Shown here: in pieces, positions 36,712 to 45,655 of the stretch | How positions within the stretch are numbered: the first letter of the stretch is position 1 | Layout: each line of letters begins with the position of its first letter | NCBI RefSeq assembly: GCF_028288225.1 | Contig: NZ_JAQBOC010000031.1 | Coordinates: forward strand, 149,411-213,410 | Direction: 5' to 3' | DNA: 64,000 bases | DNA from: Mucilaginibacter sp. | Lineage (GTDB): Bacteria > Bacteroidota > Bacteroidia > Sphingobacteriales > Sphingobacteriaceae | Translations under genes and position numbers: made by a program | The notes under the pieces: model-generated | Database searches by the model: none | What the model saw: only the letters and a program-made list of their open reading frames with translations | Told to the model about the DNA's origin: nothing

Positions 36712-37491
36712 TTACCAAATAAACAGCGGCACCAACCATATTGGTGATATATAATACGGGTCGTAATAGGGTTGATAATATTCTACCGTTTCTTCCTCAA
36801 CAACGGTGGTGGTGGTAGTGCCTCCGCCTCCGTAATTTGTATTATTGTTTTGTTTTTGTTCCTCCTCCATCAGCCTGATCATTAATTCCGATCCCTGGTT
36901 TATCATGTCTACCATGGCATCTTCGCCAACATCTTCGGGTTTAATGGCTGTGTTGCAAATTTCTTCTATCTCATTCCATACATTATCTGAAACAAGCTCA
37001 TTTTGCCAGCCTGCTGCGGTGGTATCAAACCTATTTTCGTTTATGAACGACATAAATACAATTTCAGCCGGATCTGCCTTTTTAAACATGGCCACGGCAA
37101 TGCGCAGGTCGTCAAACCGGTCATCGTTTGTAAAGTCAACCCAGGCATCGTCGGTATCGAAGTCAAAATAGCGGTCAAAAGCAAATTCGCCTTTTTCCAG
37201 GTCTACAAACGAAAAAACATCATACAATTTAAGGTATTCGGTATAACGCTTCATAAAGGTGTCAAAAATGCCTTTGCCCCTGGCGCTAACCTGGTAGTTT
37301 GAACCTGAAGTAATTACATAGCCTTTTGCAACAAGGTCGGTAAATAAAGACTGCAGCACACTATCATCGCCGGAAGCATTGCTATTAAACTGATGTGAGC
37401 CGTTTATCATTTCGTTTAAAAGGATAATGGCCTTAAATGTTTTTTTATTATCGTTTGTTAAAACAGTGTTTTTTCTTAATTGAATAGTCAT
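36712..37491 (-). CDS. Uncharacterised protein with Gly/Thr/Tyr-rich C-terminus
   Basis: 259 residues, no signal peptide at the N-terminus (MTIQLRKNTVLTNDNKKTFK). The first ~80 residues look like a helical, winged-helix-like domain (LFTDLVAKGYVITSGSNY). The middle is acidic (DFDTDDAWVDFTNDDRFDDL). The C-terminus is GGGGTTTTTVVEEETVEYYQ and then a Tyr/Pro-rich hydrophobic end. I do not recognise the family. It is paired with the downstream-reading lipoprotein gene at 37592-38326, which also has Tyr/Pro-rich tracts. Confidence 0.7.
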   Translation of the reverse strand: MTIQLRKNTVLTNDNKKTFKAIILLNEMINGSHQFNSNASGDDSVLQSLFTDLVAKGYVITSGSNYQVSARGKGIFDTFMKRYTEYLKLYDVFSFVDLEKGEFAFDRYFDFDTDDAWVDFTNDDRFDDLRIAVAMFKKADPAEIVFMSFINENRFDTTAAGWQNELVSDNVWNEIEEICNTAIKPEDVGEDAMVDMINQGSELMIRLMEEEQKQNNNTNYGGGGTTTTTVVEEETVEYYQPYYDPYYISPIWLVPLFIW

Positions 37492-37591
37492 ATCTATTGA
37501 TTAGAACAGTTCCTGAAAAACCGTGACTTTAAAAATTTATTTTAGTTAGCACTAATTCTTGAAATTCTTGCCGATTAATTCGTGTTTGTTA

Positions 37592-38326
37592 TTATCTCCT
37601 GCGGCCAAATCCGCCACGACTGCGCCCAAAGCCTGATCTGCCGGAACTTGAACCCCTGCTGCCAAAACCACCACTTCTTACGGTATGTGAACTACGAGTG
37701 CCGAATGACCGTTGGGATCTTACCGGATTGCTTAAGCTGCTCCGGCTGCTCATTCTTGACGACATCGCCGGTGAAGTAGTTGGCCTGAAAGTGGTATAAG
37801 TACGCGTGCGGGTATAGTATGACGGATAGTAACCATAATGATACATAGGCATATAATAGCCGTGTGGCCGTAAAAAATAACTTAATATCAGGAAGTCAGT
37901 AAATGAAAAGGACGAGTGATAGTAATTGTTGCTGCCTACATAATTCGGATTGCCCTGTATGTTCAGATCAGCTGTGTTATTATTAGCAGCGGGGGTTACA
38001 TTAATACTTGCAACCGTAACTGATTCACTGTTACTTACATCGTCAATTACTTTCAGCTTGTTATTGTCGCCTTCCTGCACTTTCAGGTAATCAATATTAC
38101 CGTCCTTATCCAGGTCGAGATTGTTGATCTGGTTAGCAGGGTTGTTAATGGCCTTCTCCAGCGTTTGCGGATCGGTGCTGGTTTTAACAAATTGGGCCAG
38201 CTTGTTTACATCAAAGCCTGCCGTAGTATTATTTTCAATGGTTACATTGTTTTGTTGTGGCTGATTTTGGCTGCACGCCGAAGCCAGCAATACTAAACCT
38301 GTAAGCGCTATAAATATTTTTTTCAT
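37592..38326 (-). CDS. Lipoprotein with Tyr-rich and Ser/Arg/Gly-rich C-terminus
   Basis: 244 residues. The signal peptide ends in a lipobox (GLVLLASAC, then SQNQ). Middle region has an EF-hand-like acidic loop (NNLDLDKDGNIDYLKV). Then a tyrosine-rich block (HYGYYPSYYTRTRTY) and a repetitive Ser/Gly/Arg/Phe tail (GSSSGRSGFGRSRGGFGRRR). A possible calcium-binding, surface-attached protein of unknown function. Confidence 0.75.
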   Translation of the reverse strand: MKKIFIALTGLVLLASACSQNQPQQNNVTIENNTTAGFDVNKLAQFVKTSTDPQTLEKAINNPANQINNLDLDKDGNIDYLKVQEGDNNKLKVIDDVSNSESVTVASINVTPAANNNTADLNIQGNPNYVGSNNYYHSSFSFTDFLILSYFLRPHGYYMPMYHYGYYPSYYTRTRTYTTFRPTTSPAMSSRMSSRSSLSNPVRSQRSFGTRSSHTVRSGGFGSRGSSSGRSGFGRSRGGFGRRR

Positions 38327-38607
38327 GATATTTTTGAGGATTTGCCGGCTCTCGCAGCTTTATTGATCTTTGCGTATGCCGGTGGGCTGTTTTATTTTTA
38401 TTTATGTTGTTTAGATACAGGCATCGGCCCGGATGTTACAAACAAATTTAAGAATTATTGGGGGAAGTCCGAAAAGTATGAAAAGTCAGTAAAGTCCGAA
38501 AGTTAAAGGAATCAATATGGCGCAATATTTTAAAATCAGCGGCGGTTTTGCTATAATTGCTGCCCGGTAATACCAAGCCGGCAATTATAAACCATAAAAT
38601 ATTAAAA

Positions 38608-39378
38608 TTGAGAAAGATATACCTGGCTATTTTATTATTTGCATTTTGCTTTTCGGGCATGGCCCGGCAAGCCCCAAAAAGCACAATCACCCGCACCATT
38701 TTTGCCTACGGCGGCAATTATAACAGGCAGTTTATGCGGTATGTTATTGCCTTAACAAAAAAGAAAGACCCAAAGATCTGTTTCCTGCCGACTGCCATGG
38801 GCGATAATGCCAACTATATTATAGCCTGGTATGCCGCCTGCGAAGAGCTGCCTATGCGGCCGTATGTTCAACGGACTTATGTAGCATCGTATACCGATAA
38901 GAAAACTTTTGAAGAAAATCTGCTGAGCATGGATGCCATAGTTGTAGGTGGCGGTAACACGCTTAATATGATGGCGATATGGAAGGCGCAGGGAATTGAT
39001 ACCGTATTAAGAAAAGCATATAACAAGGGAATTATACTGGCAGGCGGCAGCGCCGGCTCGTTGTGCTGGTTCCAGGGTGGTACCACCGATTCACGACCTA
39101 AGGACTTGTCAATTGTTCAAGGTTTAGGCTTTATCCAAACCAGTCATTGCCCGCATTACCACAGCGAACCTTTGCGCAAGCCACTTTACTTTGAAAATAT
39201 TTTGAAAGGCAGGTTAAGCCCCGGCTACGCCATTGACGACCTTGCCGGGATTGTGTTTGAAGATGAAAAGTATGTAAGATCAGTAGCTGTTGATGAAAAG
39301 AGCAATACGTATTATGTATCTGTTATTAATGGAAAGGTGGATGAAAAGTTGTTGCCGGTAGGGGAGATATTGAAGTAA
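38608..39378 (+). CDS. Peptidase-E-like (S51) / type 1 glutamine amidotransferase-fold protein
   Basis: 256 residues if translation starts at TTG 38608, giving a signal-like N-terminus (RKIYLAILLFAFCFSG). The upstream TTG at 38557 gives a polar extension and is less likely. An internal ATG at 38659 would leave no signal. The S51 nucleophile is S148 in ILAGGSAGS, with GGGNT (VVGGGNTLN) and TSHCPHYHSE regions also conserved. Expected aspartyl dipeptidase or cyanophycinase-like activity, probably exported given the N-terminus. Confidence 0.75.
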   Translation: MRKIYLAILLFAFCFSGMARQAPKSTITRTIFAYGGNYNRQFMRYVIALTKKKDPKICFLPTAMGDNANYIIAWYAACEELPMRPYVQRTYVASYTDKKTFEENLLSMDAIVVGGGNTLNMMAIWKAQGIDTVLRKAYNKGIILAGGSAGSLCWFQGGTTDSRPKDLSIVQGLGFIQTSHCPHYHSEPLRKPLYFENILKGRLSPGYAIDDLAGIVFEDEKYVRSVAVDEKSNTYYVSVINGKVDEKLLPVGEILK

Positions 39379-39412
39379 GGTATTTTACATCTATTTCACA
39401 AAATGTAATAGC

Positions 39413-39443
39413 TTGAATTCCAATTTCAGAATTTGTATATTTG
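39413..39443 (+). promoter_or_regulatory. Promoter of the second PIN toxin-antitoxin locus
   Basis: TTG at 39413-39415 and TATATTTG at 39436-39443 are separated by 20 bp, matching the Bacteroidota -33/-7 promoter. The antitoxin ATG is 23 bp downstream. Confidence 0.5.
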
Positions 39444-39465
39444 TGTAGAGTGAAAAATAAGAAGG

Positions 39466-39711
39466 ATGATTTATAAGCAAACATTAGTTCCGGATAAAAA
39501 GAACCATAGCATTGAAATGCCGGAACAGTTTTTTGGCAAAAAAGTTGAAGTGATTGTAGTTGAATTGGGAAATGCTAACCAAAATGAACACCCTGCTCCC
39601 CCAGTAGGTAAAAAAATCTCGGTTAACGAACTTTTTGAAAGCTTCGGTGCTGCACCTGATTTTCCATCAATTGATGAAATAAAAGATAAAGCCTGGCCTT
39701 CTAAATGGTGA
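39466..39711 (+). CDS. Antitoxin of the second PIN locus
   Basis: 81 residues. The N-terminal half (LVPDKKNHSIEMPEQFFGKK) looks like a small beta-rich DNA-binding domain. The C-terminal half (LFESFGAAPDFPSIDEIKDK) fits the flexible toxin-binding tail. The frame is intact and its stop overlaps the start of the PIN gene by 4 bp (GTGA), the normal TA coupling. Confidence 0.7.
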   Translation: MIYKQTLVPDKKNHSIEMPEQFFGKKVEVIVVELGNANQNEHPAPPVGKKISVNELFESFGAAPDFPSIDEIKDKAWPSKW

Positions 39712-40073
39712 TTTTTGATACCAATATTCTGATTGAACTTTATAGGGGAAACCTTGTAGTAAAGGAAGAAGTTCAGCAAATAAAATCTAATGTTTTCTAT
39801 ATAAGCAGTATTACAGCAGCTGAATTTATGGTAGGTGCAAAAAATAAAGCTGACTTGAAATAGATTGAAAAACAGCTTGGTAAATACACTGTTATCCCAA
39901 TCAATACGGATATTAATGATATTTTCATTGATTTATTCAGGACACATGCTTTAAGTCATAGACCCAGCATAGCAGATACCCTTATTGCTGCCACAGCGTT
40001 ATATTATCATTTACCACTTTACACTTTTAATAAAAAACATTTTCAATTTATTCCCGGGATTGAATTGTTATAG
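39708..40073 (+). pseudogene. PIN-domain toxin (VapC-like) interrupted by an in-frame stop
   Basis: The frame starts at GTG 39708 and encodes a complete PIN domain of 121 codons: VIFDTNILIEL (D4), TAAEF (E39), IADTLIAATA (D90) and YTFNKKHF at the end. Codon 52 is TAG (39861-39863), with 69 in-frame codons after it to the final TAG at 40071. The active site is split, so the toxin should be inactive unless the stop is read through. A CAG-to-TAG change is the simplest explanation. The antitoxin upstream is intact. Confidence 0.8.
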
Positions 40074-40154
40074 GTACTAATCACCATCCCACCAATGAAC
40101 TAATGAACCTGTGAACTATTGAACCAAAACCGTTTCATATCTTTACAAAATTAT

Positions 40155-41300
40155 ATGAAATACCTGCGCTGGCTTTTATTGCCCTTTTCGTTACTCTATG
40201 GGTTAGTTGTCATTATGCGGAACTGGCTTTATGATGCCGGGCTGTTTAAAAGCTACCGTTTTACCAAGCCAATAATATCTATAGGTAACCTTGAAGTAGG
40301 CGGCGCAGGCAAAAGCCCTATGACGGAGTATCTTATCCGTTTGTTAAAATCAGATTATAAACTGGCAACATTAAGCCGTGGATACGGACGGAAAACCAAG
40401 GGATATGTTGTTGCGGAAGAAGAGAATCAGGAATCAAGAATCAATAATCAGGAAGAATTAAGCGCCGGTGACTTAAGACTATCGACTAAAGACTCAAGAC
40501 TTTCTTCAAAAATAGGTGACGAACCCGCCCAGTTTAAACAAAAGTTCCCGGATATTACCGTTGCTGTTTGTGAAGACAGGGTAGAAGGACTGAAACAGTT
40601 ACTGCCCGATCACGACTTAATATTGATGGATGATGCCTATCAGCATCGTGCTGTTGAGCCGGGTTTAAGCATTTTATTGTTTGACTATAACCGTATTAAT
40701 GGACCCCATTTTTTATTGCCGGCCGGTAATATGCGCGAGCCTATGAGCGGGCGGTGGCGTGCACAGGTAATTATTATATCCAAATGCCCGGCAGCGCTTA
40801 GCGATAATGAAAAGACTGCCATTGCACACAAAATTGAGCCTTTGCCCTATCAGCGATTGTTTTTTACATCTATAGTCTATAAACCTTTGCATGATCCGGA
40901 GGGAAGACCTGCTGATAGATCAATAGATAAAGATACTACCGTGTTTTTATTAACCGGGATAGCAAATGCACAACCATTGCTGCAATATTTAAGCGATGGC
41001 ACATCGCATATAATTCATCATAATTATCCCGATCATCACCCGTTTACCTTAAAAAATATCGCTAAACTTGCTGCTGAATTTACTGCTCATCCATCACAAA
41101 AAAAAATAATTGTTACAACAGAAAAGGATGCACAGCGTTTAGATGAATCCTGGTTAAATACAGGGCAATCAGCTGATGATAAGCTCCCCGTTTTTTTGAT
41201 ACCCATAAGCGTGGAATTTTTAAATGGCAACGGCCACCAGTTTGATAAAATTGTTATTGAATATGTTAGAGAGCATACAGAGAACCACAGCATACATTAA
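40155..41300 (+). CDS. lpxK: Tetraacyldisaccharide 4'-kinase
   Basis: 381 residues from ATG 40155. The TTG at 40119 lies in word repeats. The family P-loop GNLEVGGAGKSP is at 44-55, preceded by a membrane-associated N-terminus (WLLLPFSLLYGLVVIMRNWL), then LSRGYGRK and DDAYQHR. It phosphorylates the lipid A disaccharide at the inner membrane. Residues ~88-118 (EEENQESRINNQEELSAG, then DLRLSTKDSRLSS) look like an insertion encoded by word repeats. The 3' end overlaps the PNP gene by 38 bp. Confidence 0.93.
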   Translation: MKYLRWLLLPFSLLYGLVVIMRNWLYDAGLFKSYRFTKPIISIGNLEVGGAGKSPMTEYLIRLLKSDYKLATLSRGYGRKTKGYVVAEEENQESRINNQEELSAGDLRLSTKDSRLSSKIGDEPAQFKQKFPDITVAVCEDRVEGLKQLLPDHDLILMDDAYQHRAVEPGLSILLFDYNRINGPHFLLPAGNMREPMSGRWRAQVIIISKCPAALSDNEKTAIAHKIEPLPYQRLFFTSIVYKPLHDPEGRPADRSIDKDTTVFLLTGIANAQPLLQYLSDGTSHIIHHNYPDHHPFTLKNIAKLAAEFTAHPSQKKIIVTTEKDAQRLDESWLNTGQSADDKLPVFLIPISVEFLNGNGHQFDKIVIEYVREHTENHSIH

Positions 41301-42078
41301 AAGCCGCATAGGTGATTTTGAGCCCGAGGTGGGTATAATATTAGGTACCGGCCTTGGCGCCCTGGTTAATGAAATTGAAGTTGAAAAACAGCTGATGTAT
41401 TCAAACATTCCTGATTTTCCTATTTCAACGCTTGAATTCCATTCAGGTAAGTTGATATTCGGCAAGCTTAACGGGGTAAAGGTTGTGGCTATGCAGGGGC
41501 GGCTGCATTATTATGAAGGTTACAGCATGCAGCAGATCACCTTCCCGGTAAGGGTTTTGAAAATGCTTGGGATAAAAACCCTGTTTGTATCAAACGCCAG
41601 CGGATCATTAAATCCGGATTTTAAGAAAGGCGACCTGATGGTGATTAAGGATCATATCAATTTACAGCCTCATAACCCGCTGATCGGCAGAAATGAAGAA
41701 GAGCTTGGTCCGCGGTTTCCTGACATGAGCGAACCTTATAAACGCGATCTGATTGATAAAGCATTACATATTGCAGCAGCAAACAATATTACCTGCCACA
41801 AAGGAGTTTATGTTGCGGTTACGGGGCCAAACCTTGAAACAAAAGCCGAGTATAGGTACTTAGGTATAATAGGAGGGGATATAGTTGGGATGAGCACGGT
41901 GCCCGAAGTAATTGTGGCCCGCCACATGGGTTTGACAGTATTTGCAATATCGGTAATAACTGATGAGGGTTTTCCGGATGTATTAAAGCCGGTATCTCTT
42001 GGGGAAATACTGGCAGTGGCCCATGAAGCGGAACCAAAAATGACATTGATACTTAAAGAATTGATAGCCGGTTTTTAA
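41263..42078 (+). CDS. Purine-nucleoside phosphorylase
   Basis: 271 residues from ATG 41263. The upstream frame from 41224 is out-of-frame lpxK sequence. Conserved blocks are IILGTGLGALV, LEFHSGKL, GRLHYYEGY, SNASGSLNPDFKKGDLMVI and HINLQPHNPL, with AVTGPNLETKAEYRYL toward the C-terminus, typical of the trimeric (PNP/MTAP) class. Phosphorolysis of purine nucleosides in the cytoplasm. The overlap with lpxK suggests coupling. Confidence 0.93.
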   Translation: MLESIQRTTAYIKSRIGDFEPEVGIILGTGLGALVNEIEVEKQLMYSNIPDFPISTLEFHSGKLIFGKLNGVKVVAMQGRLHYYEGYSMQQITFPVRVLKMLGIKTLFVSNASGSLNPDFKKGDLMVIKDHINLQPHNPLIGRNEEELGPRFPDMSEPYKRDLIDKALHIAAANNITCHKGVYVAVTGPNLETKAEYRYLGIIGGDIVGMSTVPEVIVARHMGLTVFAISVITDEGFPDVLKPVSLGEILAVAHEAEPKMTLILKELIAGF

Positions 42079-44177
42079 TGCCTCATAAATTAAAATATAT
42101 TCTTTTACTGCTCATCTGCGTTTTTACGCAGGCAGCTTTTGCGCAAATTCAACGCGGCAATAATAATCAGAATGATCCGCAACGGCGTATCAATTTGCGC
42201 GATACCACAACAACATCCGGCAAAAAACTTACCGACGATCAGCAGCTTGATTCATTACGAAAAAAGCAGGACAGGAAAAAGGATAGTATTGTTTTTAACT
42301 CAAAATTTATAAGGGTAACAAATGAAAGGCTTTTGAGGGACAGCACTCAACTGATGCCCCTGGATACAGGCTTATACAATTTTGAAAACTATAGCCCGCT
42401 TTTACAGCCACGCAGTCCCAAAATAAGCCTTGGCAATACAGGTTTACCGGCAAGAAGCCTGTTGTTTGAGCCATCGCGTACCATTGGGTTTGATCCCGGT
42501 TTACATGAGCTTGATCCTTATATACTCAAACCCGAAAACATAACCTATTACCGTGCACGGGTGGCGTACACGCAGCTTTACCTGGTAGGTTATACAGGGA
42601 TTACAGAGCAGCTGTTTAAAATAACACACGCACAAAATGTTAATCCGCAGCTAAACTTTGGCTTTAACTTAAATTTTACGGGCTCGCGGGGATATTATAG
42701 TAATAGGAGTGTTTTGTCGCAAAATGTAAGCGATGTTAATGCAGCCGCGTTTACCTGGTACGAATCAAAAAGCAAGCGGTATAATTTGCTTACAAACCTG
42801 GTATACAATAATATAAAGGCGCCTGTTACCGGATCGATATTAAACGATTCAATTTTCGTAACCGGTTCGATAGATAAAAGCTCGCAGCCTGTACGCCTGC
42901 CGGCATCATATGAAAACTGGAAAACCGCATCGTTTTATCTAAAACAATTTTATTATATAGGCCACATTGACAGTATCGTAAATGGAAAGAACAAAGCTAC
43001 GATATTGCCTACACAACGGGTAGCATATACCTTAAAGTATGAAGCTAATAAGTATGAGTACTTACAGAATGGCGAAGATACTTACAGTGTATTCCCTGAT
43101 TATTACTATGGCTCAAACCGGTCGAGGGACTCGCTTACGATAACCCATCTTCAAAACGATTTCTCCTATAGTTTTTACCTCCGGAGTAAGACAGCAAAGG
43201 CAATTAAAAATGAATTGAAGCTCGATCTTGGTCTTACGCAGGATATTTACAGTTACAGGCAATATGTGAGCGATACCACCTTAAATCAATACGGGGTTAA
43301 AGTTGTACAGCCGGCAAAGGTGCAGGGCAGTTCGTTCCAGGACCTGACCATTAAAGGCAGGCTGAGCTATAAATTGAGCGAAAGGGCAGCCCTGGAAGGT
43401 AATGTGCAGCAAATTGTACAGGGGCGCGATTTTGGCGACTTCTTGTATGATGCAAAGCTTACACTTGCCGGTAATGACAAGGCAGGTAAAATAATTTTGG
43501 GAGGATACTCGCAAAGCAGCACCGCCCCGCTGGCGTATACCAGCTGGATCTCCAATCACTTTATTTTCCATAATAAATTCAGCAACCAAAAAACCAATAG
43601 CTTATCCTTTAATTATGTAAATAGCCCGTTAAAGCTCGACTTTAAGGCCGAATATTTTTTAATAACCGACTATTTATATTTTACTGCACAAGAGAACGGG
43701 ATAGATGCCCACCCTGCGCAGCTCGGAGGGTCTATTAATATGATAAAGCTGAGTTTTGGCAAAAGCATAGCCTGGCGCAGGTGGCATTTTGATGATTACT
43801 TTGTTTATCAAAAAACCGATTACCAAAGCACACTGCGCACACCGCAATTTTATAATTATGCCAGTATTTATTACAAAGCGCTTTTATTTAATGTGCTATA
43901 CTCAAACATAGGGATGGATGTACGGTATAATAGCACTTACACAGCACCATCATACGCGCCGGGCCTTGGCCAGTTTTACAACGGACCAAATGTTACCTTC
44001 TCATCATACCCCGTAGCAACCTTGTTTATAAAAGCCACCCTGCAGCGCACCAATCTTTTTGTAATGTATGATTATGCCAACCAGGGTCTTTTCAGCAAAG
44101 GTTATTATACGGTAAACCGTTATCCGCAGCAGGATGCATTGCTTAAAATAGGGATCTCGTGGTCGTTCTATAATTGA
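42078..44177 (+). CDS. Putative porin (Porin_10-like outer-membrane protein)
   Basis: 699 residues with a signal peptide (LLLLICVFTQAAFAQ). The mature N-terminus is basic and Asn/Gln-rich (RGNNNQNDPQRRINLRDT). A long series of amphipathic strands follows, with the final strand ending in GISWSFYN. It fits the large putative porins of Bacteroidota. Its ATG overlaps the PNP stop by one base (TAATG), so it is cotranslated with the preceding genes. Confidence 0.8.
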   Translation: MPHKLKYILLLLICVFTQAAFAQIQRGNNNQNDPQRRINLRDTTTTSGKKLTDDQQLDSLRKKQDRKKDSIVFNSKFIRVTNERLLRDSTQLMPLDTGLYNFENYSPLLQPRSPKISLGNTGLPARSLLFEPSRTIGFDPGLHELDPYILKPENITYYRARVAYTQLYLVGYTGITEQLFKITHAQNVNPQLNFGFNLNFTGSRGYYSNRSVLSQNVSDVNAAAFTWYESKSKRYNLLTNLVYNNIKAPVTGSILNDSIFVTGSIDKSSQPVRLPASYENWKTASFYLKQFYYIGHIDSIVNGKNKATILPTQRVAYTLKYEANKYEYLQNGEDTYSVFPDYYYGSNRSRDSLTITHLQNDFSYSFYLRSKTAKAIKNELKLDLGLTQDIYSYRQYVSDTTLNQYGVKVVQPAKVQGSSFQDLTIKGRLSYKLSERAALEGNVQQIVQGRDFGDFLYDAKLTLAGNDKAGKIILGGYSQSSTAPLAYTSWISNHFIFHNKFSNQKTNSLSFNYVNSPLKLDFKAEYFLITDYLYFTAQENGIDAHPAQLGGSINMIKLSFGKSIAWRRWHFDDYFVYQKTDYQSTLRTPQFYNYASIYYKALLFNVLYSNIGMDVRYNSTYTAPSYAPGLGQFYNGPNVTFSSYPVATLFIKATLQRTNLFVMYDYANQGLFSKGYYTVNRYPQQDALLKIGISWSFYN

Positions 44178-44385
44178 GTTTGCAGTTGGGCAGTTGGCAG
44201 TTGGCAGTTGGCAGTTGGCAGTTGGCAGTTTTGTGAATAGGTAACAATGTACGGCTTTTGTACAATATTAGATCAAATAAAGGTATTGCAATTGCTGTTA
44301 AACCTTTATTGCCAGCTGCTTACTGTTAACTAAAAACTCATTTCTACTACTGCCAACTGCACACTGCCAACTGCCAACTTTTTTT
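44178..44385. repeat. Long GTTGGCAGTT inverted array between convergent genes
   Basis: The left arm is five to six tandem GGCAGTT words right after the porin stop. The right arm (about 44345-44380) is AACTGC/CCAACT complements before the stop of the next, minus-strand gene. The 120-bp centre has no gene. Confidence 0.8.
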
Positions 44386-45648
44386 CTACGTTTTCTGCTT
44401 CTTCTTTTTAGCTGCCGGAAACAGCACATTATTTAAAATAAGGCGGTATCCCGGCGAATTTGGATGCAGTTTAAGATCAGTTGGCGGATCGCCTACTATG
44501 TGTTGGTAATCTTCAGGGTCGTGGCCGCCGTAAAAAGTCCATTGGCCTTTGCCGTATTCACCGTGGATATAACGGGCCTCATTGTTGCTTTTCATTTCGC
44601 CCATAATTGTTACACCCGGTTTAAGCAGGTTTTTGTTAAATGCCGTGGTTAGGCCCATAAACCCTTTTATCACCTTATCATGGTTTTGCGTCAGCATGCT
44701 TGGCACAACATCCCATTTGGCCGAAAAATCGAACAGGGTAAAAAAGTCTCTTGTTCGTTCAACCTGGCGGGTTGCCGTTACATCAATATTGCTAAACTGA
44801 TGCGACATGGGGTTCATATCCAGTGTAAAGTCCTTAAAGGCAAATGTCTGGCTGAAATCAAGTTTTGATTGCGCACCAGGGTCAGCAGCATCGCCATCAA
44901 ACATCTGCTCGCATATATCAGTATTGGCTGCAGACAGCGCTATGTCAAAAGTATCAGTACCCGAGCACATGGCGAATAAGAAGCCACCGCCTGCGCAAAA
45001 ATCGCGGATATGTTCGGCAACAGCCAGCTTCATTTGGGATACTTTTTTAAAGCCTAATTTATGCGCTGTAGCTTCCTGGATCCTTATATCATCGTTATAC
45101 CATTGCTCATACCTGAAAGCGCCATAAAATTTGCTGTATTGTCCGGTAAAATCCTCATGGTGCAGGTGCAGCCAATCGTACTTTGGCAAATCGCCTTTTA
45201 TCACTTCCTCATCATATACTACATCGTAAGGGATCTCGGCATATTTTAAAACCAGGGTAACAGCATCATCCCAGGGGAGTTTATTTTTAGGTGAATAAAC
45301 AGCCATTTTTGGCGCTTTCTCCAGCTTAACCACATCCATATTTACCGATGGATCACTAACCTCAGTCAAGATCTGGTTCACCTTGGCATCTGCCAAAACT
45401 TCGTAGCTAACACCGCGGATCTTACACTCATCCTCAATTTTTTTATCATACTTCATCATAAAGCTGCCACCCCTGTAATTAAGCAGCCAGTCAATCTCCT
45501 CGCCATTTTTTAATGTCCAGAAAGCAATGCCGTATGATTTTAAATGATCCTTTTGCTCCTCATCCATGGGGATCAATATGGAAGCGGCTTTACCGAAGAA
45601 AGGTAAAAGGAGAAAGGCGAAGGGTAAAAGGTATTTTAGATGTTTCAT
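44386..45648 (-). CDS. Exported protein of the 'asparagine synthetase B' label group
   Basis: 420 residues with a signal peptide (LKYLLPFAFLLLPFFGKAAS). I recall this family being labelled asparagine synthetase B in Bacteroidota, but no glutamine amidotransferase Cys at position 2 and no AsnB ATP-pyrophosphatase motif (SGGxDS) is visible. The middle (YDWLHLHHEDFTGQ, DFCAGGGFLFAMCSGTDTFD) resembles a type-1 glutamine amidotransferase/ThuA-like fold, with GEYGKGQWTFYGGHDPEDYQ later. Treat it as an exported protein of unknown function. Confidence 0.7.
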   Translation of the reverse strand: MKHLKYLLPFAFLLLPFFGKAASILIPMDEEQKDHLKSYGIAFWTLKNGEEIDWLLNYRGGSFMMKYDKKIEDECKIRGVSYEVLADAKVNQILTEVSDPSVNMDVVKLEKAPKMAVYSPKNKLPWDDAVTLVLKYAEIPYDVVYDEEVIKGDLPKYDWLHLHHEDFTGQYSKFYGAFRYEQWYNDDIRIQEATAHKLGFKKVSQMKLAVAEHIRDFCAGGGFLFAMCSGTDTFDIALSAANTDICEQMFDGDAADPGAQSKLDFSQTFAFKDFTLDMNPMSHQFSNIDVTATRQVERTRDFFTLFDFSAKWDVVPSMLTQNHDKVIKGFMGLTTAFNKNLLKPGVTIMGEMKSNNEARYIHGEYGKGQWTFYGGHDPEDYQHIVGDPPTDLKLHPNSPGYRLILNNVLFPAAKKKKQKT

Positions 45649-45655
45649 ATGCTTT

